Source of the DNA: Candidatus Krumholzibacteriia bacterium
Lineage (GTDB): Bacteria > Krumholzibacteriota > Krumholzibacteriia > WVZY01 > JAKEHA01
Length of the DNA stretch: 64,000 bases
Reading direction: 5' to 3'
Assembly (NCBI GenBank): GCA_029865265.1
Contig: JAOUHG010000014.1
Location: forward strand, 1-64,000
Positions 53,346 to 61,769 of the stretch are shown in pieces. Each line of letters opens with the position of its first letter. Within the stretch, counting starts at the first letter, position 1. The position numbers were made by a program, and so were the translations under genes. The notes beneath the pieces were generated by a model. The model had not been told where the DNA came from. It was given only the letters and a program-made list of their open reading frames with translations, and searched no databases.

Positions 53346-53801
53346 TCATCCGTCGCGCCGCTGTTCGAAGAACCGTTGCATCAACTCACGACAGCGGCCT
53401 TCCTCGACGCCGCCGATCACCACCGGCCGATGGAGCAGCCGTGGCTCGTTCTGGATGGCAAAGATACTCTCGCACGCACCGGTGCGCGGTTCGCGCGCTC
53501 CGAAGACCACCCGCGGGATCCGCGCCAGCAGCGCCGCACCGATGCACATCACGCACGGCTCGATGGTGCTGTACAGAACCGCGTTCTCGACCTCCCGGGC
53601 GCCCACCGCACCCACCGCGTCCCACAGCGCCACCACCTCAGCGTGCTCAAAGGGCTGTCCCGTGCGCACGGTCCGGTTGTGCCCGCGCCCCACCACGCGG
53701 CGCTCCAGGACGACCACCGCGCCCACGGGAACCTCGCCGGCGGCGTACGCGCGCTCCGCTTCCGCGAGCGCCTCCTCCATCCAGCGGACGTCCTGTGTCA
53801 T
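53346..53801 (-). CDS. tadA: tRNA-specific adenosine deaminase
   Basis: 151 residues from the ATG at 53801. Deaminase zinc motifs: H-A-E-V-V-A-L (His and catalytic Glu) and P-C-V-M-C-I-G-A, with E-V-P-V-G-A-V-V before and F-G-A-R-E-P-R-T-G-A-C after. It makes inosine at position 34 of tRNA-Arg(ACG). It sits next to tRNA-Ser and upstream of ffs-dnaX, as in Bacillus. GC-rich frames run further upstream but overlap the lipoprotein gene. Confidence 0.93.
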   Translation of the reverse strand: MTQDVRWMEEALAEAERAYAAGEVPVGAVVVLERRVVGRGHNRTVRTGQPFEHAEVVALWDAVGAVGAREVENAVLYSTIEPCVMCIGAALLARIPRVVFGAREPRTGACESIFAIQNEPRLLHRPVVIGGVEEGRCRELMQRFFEQRRDG

Positions 53802-53832
53802 CGAGAAAGATCCGGCCGCCGCGACACCGGCG

Positions 53833-54537
53833 TCAGCGCGCGGGCAGGCTGTTCGCGAGCGCCCTGGCGACCTTCGAGGCCACATCCTCGAACGGTGGCG
53901 CGCGATGCACCTTCCTGCCCAGGTCCGCGTACACCGCGCCCGAGCCGCTCGTCACCAGCGAGCGGTCCCCCGTTTCCGTGCGCGCGCCCTCTTCGTAGTC
54001 CTCGTCGATGGCCCGGAACAACGCCACCCCGTCCCGCGCGGACAAGATGGTGATGGTGGCCCCCACGTAGGTCGCCGGCGTCGTGTTCTCGGTGATGTCG
54101 GCCTCGTCCTTCTGCCACAGGTCGACCACTGGGATCAGGAACCCGTCGCACTGCAACTGGTGCGCCAGGTCGGTGATGAACGCAAGGTCCGGCTTTCCGG
54201 ACACCGCAAAGGAGCGCAGAAATTTCTGGTAGCGCTCGTCCCACCCGTTCTGCCCCACCGCATACTCCACCGTGTTCGGCGCGATGAACTTGTAGTCCGT
54301 ACGCAGGTCCAGCGCCGGCACCAGGAACTTCTCAACCGTGGCCGGCGCGACATTGTCCGGATCCTCGGTGCTGTGCAGCGACGTGGCACAGTTGAGCACC
54401 GCAATCTTCTCCACGTTCTCCGCGTTGTCCGCGTCCGTGAAGCGCGGGTCGACGTAGACCTCGATGGGGTGTTGCTGACCCCGGCACGACACCAGGGCAG
54501 CGAGCGCCAGCAGACTGCAGATCATTGCGCGTTTCAT
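53833..54537 (-). CDS. Hypothetical lipoprotein
   Basis: 234 residues from the ATG at 54537, five bases after GAGGAG. Lipoprotein signal with lipobox L-V-S-C (Cys18). The mature part has K-I-A-V-L-N-C (a strand like CsgG- or GNA1162-type lipoproteins), a helical middle and T-Y-V-G-A-T-I-T-I-L-S-A-R-D-G-V-A-L-F-R near the end. That layout recalls periplasmic/outer-membrane lipoproteins that build on an ABD-like fold, but no family can be named. It is 31 bases upstream of tadA and divergent from the glycosyltransferase gene. Confidence 0.75.
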   Translation of the reverse strand: MKRAMICSLLALAALVSCRGQQHPIEVYVDPRFTDADNAENVEKIAVLNCATSLHSTEDPDNVAPATVEKFLVPALDLRTDYKFIAPNTVEYAVGQNGWDERYQKFLRSFAVSGKPDLAFITDLAHQLQCDGFLIPVVDLWQKDEADITENTTPATYVGATITILSARDGVALFRAIDEDYEEGARTETGDRSLVTSGSGAVYADLGRKVHRAPPFEDVASKVARALANSLPAR

Positions 54538-54638
54538 TACGACTCCTCGGGCGGCCAACCAGCGGAAACACCGCCGTTGCTCAGAACCACGTGAGCGTAG
54601 CCGTTCGACTCCACCGGTGTCAACCGAGCACGCAGCTT

Positions 54639-54668
54639 TTGACATCCGGGCGCCCGCGCGCGTACACT
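54639..54668 (+). promoter_or_regulatory. sigma70-like promoter, possibly giving a leaderless mRNA
   Basis: A perfect TTGACA (54639-54644) and TACACT (54663-54668) are 18 bases apart. The predicted start falls at about 54675, which is the GTG start codon of the glycosyltransferase gene. Confidence 0.65.
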
Positions 54669-54674
54669 GACCCG

Positions 54675-55772
54675 GTGAATCCCGCCACGCGGTCCAAGTC
54701 CCCGCGCATGCTCCTCATGGGCGACGCCCGCCAGGTCCACCTGCGCCGCTGGGCCATGTACTTCATGGACGCTGGCTACGACGTGCTCACGCTTTCGCTG
54801 GAACCGGGAGACGGTTTTCCGGGTCCCTTCCGGCGCATTCGCGTGTGGGGGGGACTGCCCGACGCCGCCCGCTATCCGCTGGCGGCGCTGCGCGTGCGCC
54901 GAATCATCGGCGACTTCATCCCCGACGTGGTGAGCGCACACTTCGCCCCCAACTACGGATTGATCGCGGCGCTGGTGTGCAGGCGCCCGTGGGTGCTCAG
55001 TGCATGGGGCAGCGACGTGATGACCGATCCCGACAAGAGCCCCTTCCACCGTCGGCGGACGCAATTCGTTCTGAAGCGAGCGGCGTTCGTGACCTCGGAC
55101 GCGCGCGTGCTCACCGAGCGCATCCTCTCCTTCGGAGTGGCCGAGGAACGAGTGCGCGAGTTTCCCTACGGGGTCGACACGGCCCTTTTTCGACCGAATC
55201 CGCAGCCGCAGGCGCGCGGCCCCCGCATCATCAGCAACCGCAAACTCGAGACCCTCTACGCGGTCGACACCGCGGTCGACGCCATGGCCGCGGTGCGCGA
55301 GGCCCTCCCGGACGCCACCCTGACCATCGCAGGCGACGGCCGCGAACGGCGGGCACTCGAACGGCGCGCGGCCTCGTCGCACGCCGCGGAGGCGATCTCG
55401 TTTGCAGGGCCGGTGGCGCACGCCGAAATGCCGGCGCTGCTGGCGGACCACCACATATATGTTTCCACGGCGCGATCGGACACCACCTCGGTGTCGCTGC
55501 TCGAGGCCATGGCGTGCGGCCTCTTCCCCGTCGTCACCGACATCCCCGCCAACCGCGAGTGGATCACCGACGGCGAAAACGGGCGCCTGGTGCCACCGGG
55601 AGAGGCGCTGCGGCTGGCGGTCGCGGTGGTGGATTCATGGCGTGATGCGGAACTCCGGGGGCGCGCCCGCGGTATCAATCTGCGTATCATCGATGAACGC
55701 GCGCGCTGGGACTGGTCCATGCGCCCGGCGCGACAGCTCTTCGACATGCTCGCGACCGACGTCGATTCTTGA
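54675..55772 (+). CDS. Glycosyltransferase family 4
   Basis: 365 residues from GTG at 54675; an ATG at 54708 starting M-L-L-M-G-D is the alternative. GT-B protein: N-terminal M-G-D-A-R-Q-V-H-L-R-R-W, the acceptor half with S-A-H-F-A-P-N-Y-G and S-A-W-G-S-D-V, and a GT4 donor half with E-F-P-Y-G-V-D, I-A-G-D-G-R-E-R and S-V-S-L-L-E-A-M-A-C-G (E-x7-E type). Substrates are unknown; it is away from the main glycan cluster. It has its own promoter, and the gene order with the next + genes suggests one transcript. Confidence 0.85.
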   Translation: MNPATRSKSPRMLLMGDARQVHLRRWAMYFMDAGYDVLTLSLEPGDGFPGPFRRIRVWGGLPDAARYPLAALRVRRIIGDFIPDVVSAHFAPNYGLIAALVCRRPWVLSAWGSDVMTDPDKSPFHRRRTQFVLKRAAFVTSDARVLTERILSFGVAEERVREFPYGVDTALFRPNPQPQARGPRIISNRKLETLYAVDTAVDAMAAVREALPDATLTIAGDGRERRALERRAASSHAAEAISFAGPVAHAEMPALLADHHIYVSTARSDTTSVSLLEAMACGLFPVVTDIPANREWITDGENGRLVPPGEALRLAVAVVDSWRDAELRGRARGINLRIIDERARWDWSMRPARQLFDMLATDVDS

Positions 55773-55803
55773 CGGATCTTGAATTCGAGGCAACAATACC
55801 CCC

Positions 55804-56262
55804 ATGGTCAGAAAGATTGCATCCTTGGTGCTGCTCCTCGCCGCCGTGGCGGCCATCGCCGGTGCGATTCGCTGGCGGAGCGCAAGCGCACAGATCGGCG
55901 CACTCGACCGCGAGCGCAACGCCCTGCAGGCGCAACTCGACACCACGCGCAGCGAGCTGCGCCAGACCGGGTTGCGCTACCGGGGCTTTTTGAGCGGCAT
56001 GGAGTCGATTCCCGATTCCATCCGCATGGCCCAGGCCGGCGCGACCATGCAGCAGACCAACCTGTACCGCAAGGCGATCACCACACTCGAGGGCGAGGAG
56101 CGCCGGCTGGCGCGTTCCATCGAAAAGACCGGGCGTGAAATCGCCGCGGCCCAGGCCCGGCGACGGAGCACAGCGCTGCCACTCGCAGTGGTCGCGGGGG
56201 CCCTCTTGCTCACCGGCGGCGGCCTGTTGGCGAGCGTGCGCCCGCGGCGCCTTGCGTCTTGA
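55804..56262 (+). CDS. Small membrane protein with coiled coil (hypothetical)
   Basis: 152 residues: a membrane helix at about 7-22, a coiled-coil-like region (about 28-120; L-D-R-E-R-N-A-L-Q-A-Q-L-D and L-E-G-E-E-R-R-L-A-R-S) and a second helix at about 124-145 followed by a basic tail. No family is recognised. It stands 31 bases after the glycosyltransferase gene and may be co-transcribed; the ferredoxin promoter overlaps its stop codon. Confidence 0.7.
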   Translation: MVRKIASLVLLLAAVAAIAGAIRWRSASAQIGALDRERNALQAQLDTTRSELRQTGLRYRGFLSGMESIPDSIRMAQAGATMQQTNLYRKAITTLEGEERRLARSIEKTGREIAAAQARRRSTALPLAVVAGALLLTGGGLLASVRPRRLAS

Positions 56263-56288
56263 CGCCGTTTCCCGGTTCCCACTATGCT
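56259..56288 (+). promoter_or_regulatory. sigma70-like promoter of the ferredoxin gene
   Basis: TTGACG (56259-56264) overlaps the upstream stop codon; TATGCT (56283-56288) follows 18 bases on. The expected start near 56295 gives a leader of about 42 bases with AAGGAG seven bases before the ATG. Confidence 0.6.
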
Positions 56289-56336
56289 AGGTCCGGTTTT
56301 CAAGTTCCCGGCCGCATCTTCTAGAAGGAGTAACGA

Positions 56337-56642
56337 ATGACGTACGTCGTCACGGGCAACTGCCAGAAGTGCCGCTTCACCGATTGCGTCGTCGTCTGCC
56401 CGGTCGACTGTTTCCACGGCGACGATGAAATGCTCTACATCGACCCCGATTCGTGTATCGACTGCGACGCGTGTGCACCGGAGTGCCCCGTCGAGGCGAT
56501 CTACCCGGAAGAGGATGTGCCGGACGACCAGAAGCAGTGGATCCAGGTGAACGCGGAACGCGCCGCCGGGCTACCCATCATCACCGACAAGCAGGACGCG
56601 CTGCCCACCGCCGAAACACGCAAGAAGGAACTCGGGTTCTAG
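56337..56642 (+). CDS. fdxA: 7Fe-type ferredoxin (FdxA)
   Basis: 101 residues. The N-terminus has C-Q-K-C-R-F-T-D-C-V-V-V-C-P-V-D-C-F, and the second cluster site is C-I-D-C-D-A-C-A-P-E-C-P-V-E-A-I. This arrangement is the Azotobacter FdI-like [3Fe-4S][4Fe-4S] family with a 40-residue C-terminal tail. A soluble electron carrier; its partner is not in the window. It has its own promoter and a strong terminator. Confidence 0.93.
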   Translation: MTYVVTGNCQKCRFTDCVVVCPVDCFHGDDEMLYIDPDSCIDCDACAPECPVEAIYPEEDVPDDQKQWIQVNAERAAGLPIITDKQDALPTAETRKKELGF

Positions 56643-56667
56643 GAACCCAGGGTTCCAACCGGAATGA

Positions 56668-56704
56668 AGAGGGGCCCCGGTCGAACGACCGGGGCCTCTT
56701 TTTT
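56668..56704 (+). terminator. Rho-independent terminator after fdxA
   Basis: A GGCCCCGGTC/GACCGGGGCC stem with a GAAC loop, outer AGA/TCT pairs and a run of six T (56699-56704). Strong and directional on +; 26 bases after the fdxA stop. Confidence 0.9.
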
Positions 56705-56819
56705 GTCCTTGTTGATCTCGGGCGCGCGCTGTCGCTTCGACGCGATTTCCGCAGCGCGGTTTCAAATGTTTCGCGCGAGGACCATGAGCGGAGAAGCGAT
56801 AGCACGCGCCGCGGCCGGT

Positions 56820-58172
56820 TCAGCTCTGCTTCGGCTTGTCGCGCAGGAGGTCGCTGCGCTTCAGGTGCAGCGCATCGAAGCTCGCGCCCGAGATCACGTA
56901 GTACCACTTCGCGAAGCGATCGTTGAGCTCGTCGGCGCGACTCTGCCCCGCGTCGATGCGCGCCTGCCAGCGGTCGTGCTCCGCCTGGATGTCCTTCTGG
57001 CGGCGCTCCTCGAGCGTGAGCACGCTGTCCGCCTTGTTCTCGAAGGAGCGGCTGGACGGCCTTGCCGGCTCCGGGAACAGCGACGGGTCGAACGACGCCG
57101 AGATCATGAGATAGCGGTTCTCGCCCGCGAGCTGCGTCCCCGCCTGTGCGGCCGCCACTGCCGTCCCCACCGCCACCTCGCCAAAGCGCAGCGTGTACAG
57201 GACGCCATCCGCCGTGCGCGCCAGCACCTCGCCCTCGTTGGAGACCAGGCGACCGTCGCGCGCAAAATAGAACCCGTGCTCCTGCAGGGAGATCATGTCG
57301 GACTGGGTAATCGATACCCCGCCGCTCGCGCGCGACAACGACGCCGTGAGTCCCTCCGGCTTGGGGCGAACATCCTCGATGGCGAGTTCGTCGATGGTGC
57401 GCACGAGCGTGTTGATCTTGTAGCTGTCCGCCTCCTTGCCCGCCGGCACCTTCGCCATCTTCCACTCGTCCTCCTCGCGCGAGAGTGTAACCTCGTCGCG
57501 CATGTCCAGGCGGCCGGTGGACTCGTCGATGGAGTAGTCCTTGAGCACGAGACGGTCGATCTCGTCCTTGTCGATGAACATCAGGTCGGACTCGATCCAG
57601 TCCTTGAAGGTGGTCGAGACGTCCACGCTGACGCGCGAGCCGTACACGCGCTTCTCGTCCGGCACCCGCACCAGGCGGAATCCCTCCCGCCCCTCGAAGG
57701 CCTTGCCCAGGATGAGGTCCGCCAGCACCACACCGTTTTCGCCCTTGATGGTGATGCGCGTGCCGCGCCCCCCCGCACCCACGTGCCCGGCGTCGAGCGG
57801 GTCCACCACGCCGCACGCCTCGTAGTCGGCGGCGTTGTCGGTGCGGAAGTCGTCCTTGGTGATGCCGATCAGGCTCGCCGCGGTTCTGGCCAGCCGGTCC
57901 TTGCCGTCGGCGGGGTAGTCGTAGTGGGACGGAATGGTCCAGCGGCCGCCCTGGAACGTCACCTTGAACGGAACCGCGCCGCCGCTGTTCTCGTCCCACG
58001 ACACCACTTCCAGTGTCGCCGCCGTGTTGGGGTCGGTGAAGTCGGGAAAGAACGTTTCTCCCTGGTCGAAGAACGCGTCCGGCATCTTCTGGCGCGGCGC
58101 AGTCACGAGGGCCAGCGCGGCCAGCAGCAGCGCCGCGCCCACCATGAACGCCGTCTTGCGCATCTCACCCAT
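56820..58172 (-). CDS. DUF4340 protein of a Gld-type ABC system
   Basis: About 450 residues. The start M-G-E-M-R-K is chosen because GGAGG lies nine bases upstream; an ATG three codons earlier directly touches that site. One N-terminal helix (M-V-G-A-A-L-L-L-A-A-L-A-L-V) anchors a periplasmic protein with DUF4340 repeats (V-T-F-Q-G-G-R-W-T-I-P, I-T-I-K-G-E-N-G-V-V-L-A-D-L-I-L-G-K, Y-S-I-D-E-S-T-G-R). DUF4340 genes regularly follow GldG-type genes; the role is unknown. It is 17 bases after the GldF-GldG fusion gene. The 115 bases between here and the fdxA terminator show no further gene. Confidence 0.85.
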   Translation of the reverse strand: MGEMRKTAFMVGAALLLAALALVTAPRQKMPDAFFDQGETFFPDFTDPNTAATLEVVSWDENSGGAVPFKVTFQGGRWTIPSHYDYPADGKDRLARTAASLIGITKDDFRTDNAADYEACGVVDPLDAGHVGAGGRGTRITIKGENGVVLADLILGKAFEGREGFRLVRVPDEKRVYGSRVSVDVSTTFKDWIESDLMFIDKDEIDRLVLKDYSIDESTGRLDMRDEVTLSREEDEWKMAKVPAGKEADSYKINTLVRTIDELAIEDVRPKPEGLTASLSRASGGVSITQSDMISLQEHGFYFARDGRLVSNEGEVLARTADGVLYTLRFGEVAVGTAVAAAQAGTQLAGENRYLMISASFDPSLFPEPARPSSRSFENKADSVLTLEERRQKDIQAEHDRWQARIDAGQSRADELNDRFAKWYYVISGASFDALHLKRSDLLRDKPKQS

Positions 58173-58189
58173 GGTTTGCATCCTCCATC

Positions 58190-60850
58190 CTATCCGCGCA
58201 ACCGTCGCGACGCCGCGGCCCCTTCGTTCTCGCGGCGCCGGCGGCGCACAAAAATCGCGATGCCCAGCAGGAACACGGGAATCGGCGGCAGCAATCCGGC
58301 CAGCGTCTTGATGCCGCTCTGGATGCGCCGCACCTGCGACTCCATGTCCTCCTTGCTGCGCTCGACGCGCAGGTCGCGCTCCGCTTCGATCGTGGTGCGC
58401 TCGGCCTCGAAGCGCCGTGTCTCCGACTCCTGGAGGTTGCGCGCCATGATCTGCTTGGTGGTGGCGTCCAGGTCGGAACGCTCCTGCACCTCGGCCACGC
58501 GCTGGTCGAGCCGCTGCTGCGCCTCCATGAGCGCCGTCTGGGCATCCATCTGTGCCTGCTGTTCTTCCTGCGCGCGCTGTTCGGCGTAGGCGCGCGTGCG
58601 CGCCTCCACCGTGGTGAGCGTGCGGTGCTGCACGCGGCGGCGGCGCAGTTCGATGAACGAGTCGTCGCCCGCGAGCACGTCGATGCAGTTGAGAAAGAAC
58701 GATACGTTGTCGAAGTCGAGGTTTTCGTAGCCGCGCCGCCGGATCTCAAAGAACTGGTCGGAGATGAAGTCGACATCGGCGACGAAGATCAGGTTGGCGC
58801 TCGTGGTGTCCCCCTCCACGACCGACTGCCCGCTCACCCGCGCCGCAACCACGTAATCGGCCGGCGTCGCGTAGCGCGGGCCCGGGTACTGCACCAGCCC
58901 GATGCCGAGGAAGCTCTTGTGGACCACCTGGCCGTAGTCGGTGGTGCCCGATGCCACGCTGGTCTTGACCAGCGGCTCGAGGTTGAAACGCGAATCCGAC
59001 GTGGGCGATATGGAACCGGCGAACAGGAACACCAGCTCCTGCAACCCCATGGTGGCCGGGTCGGTTTCGTTGAGCGACTCGGCACTCCCGTTGCCGGGCC
59101 CGATGAAGATCACCTCGGGCGGCAGGCTGGAGAGATCGGGGTGCGGGTTATAGCGGTCCCACACGATCTGCTGCTTGTTCCACAGCACGCCGAACGCGCT
59201 CAGGAACGAGTTGATCCCGCCCTTGGGTTTGGGCTGCGGCCCGCGGTTGCGCATGAACGGATTCACGTTGGCCCCGCTCTCCTCGGAGGGCGAGAGACCC
59301 ACGTCGAACACCGGCACCGGATCGTCGATGAGCAGGGCCGGGATGCCGCCGGCGATGCTCTGCTCCAGGTTCTGCATCTCCTCCTGCGACAGCGATGACG
59401 GCATCACCACCACCAGCGCGTCCACCGGCTCGGCGATGGGATCCTTGGGGTCGATCTGCAGCACGTCGTACTGCTTCTGAAGCTCCGCCACCACCGGCCA
59501 CGGCGGCGAGGTCTGGAAGGTGTTGAAGTCCAGCCCGCCGAACAGACGCACCTGGGTGTTGACCACGCCGATGGTCTTGCGCTGCGCGCGCGCCACCACG
59601 CGGATGCTGCGCGCGATTTCGTATTCGGTGGGAAGGCCCCGGTCGAAGAAAGTGATGACGTCCTCGGCGGCACCGCAGGTGAACGCAACCCCCATGAACA
59701 CCTTGCTCACGTTGGCCTGCGAACCGGCCAGTTCGGGGACGTCGACCGGATAGATGCCGAACTTGTCGCGCGCATCGCGCGCATCGTCGGAGTAGAGCTC
59801 GGTGTCGTGGACCACCACGTGCACCCGGTTGCCGCCCACCGCGTCGAACTCGCGCAGGAAGCCCAGCAGGTTCTCGCGGGTCTGCACGTAGGCGCGCGGA
59901 ACATCCTTTGAGATGAAGGCCTGCACGAACACGGGCCGGTCTTCGGGAATCTCGCGGATGAGGCGCTTGCTCTCGCCGGACAGCGAGTGGAGCCGCTCGG
60001 CGGTGACGTCCAGGCGCGCGCCGGCGCGCGACAGCATGACGGCCACACTCACCAGTGCCAGCGCCAGTGCCACCGTGCGCAGCGCGTAGTGGAAACTCAT
60101 GCGGTGCCCGTCGGCGGTGGGCGGCCAGTGCCGTTTCCCCACCAGGGCCACGTTCAGATACAGCATGACCGCCGCGATCCCCGCGAAGTACAGGATGCCG
60201 GAGAGACTCACCACGCCGCGCGCGAAGTCTCCGAAGGGCTCCCACACGGCAAAGCGGGCGCCCAGGTCGCCGGACGCGGAACCGAACACGCCCAGGATGG
60301 GCTCGGCATAGACGAGCAACGAACAGAATACCGCGCCCAGGATGAACGCAACGGTGACGTTGGCGCTCAGCAGCGATGCCAGCATGCCCACGGCAATGAA
60401 GGCCGCGCCGGCCAGCCAGTAGCCGAGGTAGTTGCCCAGCATCAGCCCCAGGTCGGGGCGGCCCAGCCAGAACAGGACGAAGAGGTTGCTCAGCGAGAGC
60501 AGCACCGCGGCGGCGTATACCCCCACGGTGGAGAAGTACTTGCCCAGCACCACCTCCAGATCGGTGGCGGGAAGCGTGAGCAGGAGTTCCTCGGTCCCCT
60601 GCTTGCGCTCCTCGGACCACACCCCCATGGTGATGGCGGGCACGAAGAAGAGCAGCAGGTACGGAAAGACCGCGTTCAGCTGCGACAGGTTCGCAAGGTT
60701 GTTCAGGAAGAAACGGTCCTGCCAGAAGGCGGCCGCCGCGCTCAGGAAGATGAAGAGCGTGATGAACACGTACCCCGTCGGATTGCTGAAATACAGGCGC
60801 AGATCGCGCCGCACGATCGCACGAACCACATTCCAGTTGATGCGCTTCAT
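58190..60850 (-). CDS. ABC-2 permease fused to GldG-like auxiliary domain
   Basis: 886 residues joining two proteins that are separate in Bacteroidetes. Residues 1-245 are a GldF-like ABC-2 permease with six helices (L-Y-F-S-N-P-T-G-Y-V-F start, W-S-E-E-R-K-Q-G-T-E-E-L-L-L-T-L-P). From about 255 a membrane helix leads into the GldG/Gldg_ABC periplasmic domain (R-L-H-S-L-S-G-E-S-K-R-L, D-A-L-V-V-V-M-P-S-S). Near the C-terminus come a long Gln/Glu coiled coil (about 755-840) and a final helix with a basic tail. It works with the ATPase encoded one base upstream. In gliding bacteria GldAFG is needed for motility; elsewhere the substrate is unknown. Confidence 0.88.
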   Translation of the reverse strand: MKRINWNVVRAIVRRDLRLYFSNPTGYVFITLFIFLSAAAAFWQDRFFLNNLANLSQLNAVFPYLLLFFVPAITMGVWSEERKQGTEELLLTLPATDLEVVLGKYFSTVGVYAAAVLLSLSNLFVLFWLGRPDLGLMLGNYLGYWLAGAAFIAVGMLASLLSANVTVAFILGAVFCSLLVYAEPILGVFGSASGDLGARFAVWEPFGDFARGVVSLSGILYFAGIAAVMLYLNVALVGKRHWPPTADGHRMSFHYALRTVALALALVSVAVMLSRAGARLDVTAERLHSLSGESKRLIREIPEDRPVFVQAFISKDVPRAYVQTRENLLGFLREFDAVGGNRVHVVVHDTELYSDDARDARDKFGIYPVDVPELAGSQANVSKVFMGVAFTCGAAEDVITFFDRGLPTEYEIARSIRVVARAQRKTIGVVNTQVRLFGGLDFNTFQTSPPWPVVAELQKQYDVLQIDPKDPIAEPVDALVVVMPSSLSQEEMQNLEQSIAGGIPALLIDDPVPVFDVGLSPSEESGANVNPFMRNRGPQPKPKGGINSFLSAFGVLWNKQQIVWDRYNPHPDLSSLPPEVIFIGPGNGSAESLNETDPATMGLQELVFLFAGSISPTSDSRFNLEPLVKTSVASGTTDYGQVVHKSFLGIGLVQYPGPRYATPADYVVAARVSGQSVVEGDTTSANLIFVADVDFISDQFFEIRRRGYENLDFDNVSFFLNCIDVLAGDDSFIELRRRRVQHRTLTTVEARTRAYAEQRAQEEQQAQMDAQTALMEAQQRLDQRVAEVQERSDLDATTKQIMARNLQESETRRFEAERTTIEAERDLRVERSKEDMESQVRRIQSGIKTLAGLLPPIPVFLLGIAIFVRRRRRENEGAAASRRLRG

Positions 60851-60851
60851 G

Positions 60852-61598
60852 TCAGCGCGACCTCCCCGCGCCCTTGCCGGTCAGCCGGTAGAACGTCTCC
60901 TCCAGAGATCCGCCTTCGCGCAACGCCGCCGGCGCGCCATCGAAGACGATCTTGCCTTCATTGATCAGGATCACCCGGTTCGCCACCGCCTCCACCTCCT
61001 GCAGGATGTGCGTCGAGATGAGCACCGTCTTGGTCCGCCCCAGCACGCGGATGTTCTCGCGGAAGTCGTGGATCTGGTTGGGATCGAGACCCGCGGTGGG
61101 TTCGTCCATGATGAGCACGGCCGGGTCGTGCAACAGTGCCTGCGCCAGCCCGACACGCTGCCGGTACCCGCGCGAAAGCTTGCCGATGGGCTTCTCCAGC
61201 ACCTCGGCCAGCGCGCATTGCTCGCTGACCACGGCGATGCGTTCCAGCAGCCGGTCCGGGGCGAGTTCACGGGCCTGCCCAAAGAAGGTGAGCAACTCGA
61301 TGGGGGTCATGTCGTTGTAGAGCGGCCCGTTTTCCGGCAGGTACCCCAGGTGGCGGGCCCCCTGCAGCCGCTCGACGGTCATGTCGAAGCCGGCCACCCG
61401 GGCGGTGCCCGCCGTGGCCCCCAGGTAGCCGGAGATGATCTTCATCGTGGTGGACTTGCCCGCCCCATTCGGCCCCAGAAAAGAGACGATCTGTCCCTCG
61501 GGGATCGAGAACGAGACGTCCTTGATGGCCACGAAGGGGCCATAGAACTTGGACAGCCCCGTGGCCTCGATCATGGTGCGACGCGCCGTTTCCGCCAT
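60852..61598 (-). CDS. ABC transporter ATP-binding protein (GldA/NosF-like)
   Basis: 248 residues from the ATG at 61598, with GAGGAG seven bases upstream; longer forms have no site. Complete ATPase: Walker A G-P-N-G-A-G-K-S-T-T, Q-loop region L-P-E-N-G-P-L-Y, signature L-S-R-G-Y-R-Q-R-V (S-R-G-Y variant), Walker B V-L-I-M-D-E-P-T-A-G-L-D and the H-switch S-T-H-I-L. It drives the fused GldF-GldG permease encoded one base downstream. Confidence 0.93.
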   Translation of the reverse strand: MAETARRTMIEATGLSKFYGPFVAIKDVSFSIPEGQIVSFLGPNGAGKSTTMKIISGYLGATAGTARVAGFDMTVERLQGARHLGYLPENGPLYNDMTPIELLTFFGQARELAPDRLLERIAVVSEQCALAEVLEKPIGKLSRGYRQRVGLAQALLHDPAVLIMDEPTAGLDPNQIHDFRENIRVLGRTKTVLISTHILQEVEAVANRVILINEGKIVFDGAPAALREGGSLEETFYRLTGKGAGRSR

Positions 61599-61624
61599 GG
61601 CGATGCTCCTCGAAAAAGGTCCGA

Positions 61625-61653
61625 TATAGACTGGGAACGGTATGCTTATACAA
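61625..61653 (-). promoter_or_regulatory. Weak candidate promoter of the GldA-GldFG-DUF4340 operon
   Basis: TTGTAT (61653-61648) precedes TCTATA (61630-61625) by 17 bases, or TATATC by 19. The sequence is locally AT-rich against a GC-rich background, but the -10 match is poor. The remaining gap up to 61769 shows no gene. Confidence 0.3.
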
Positions 61654-61769
61654 GGGCCACCCCGGGAAGTTCGCACGCATCGGCGCGGATCTCAGGATGG
61701 CCTCGGGGAACGACGGGGGTATGCTAGCGTCCCCCCGGGCGGGAGCGCAACCCCTTTTGTGGAAAGCCG

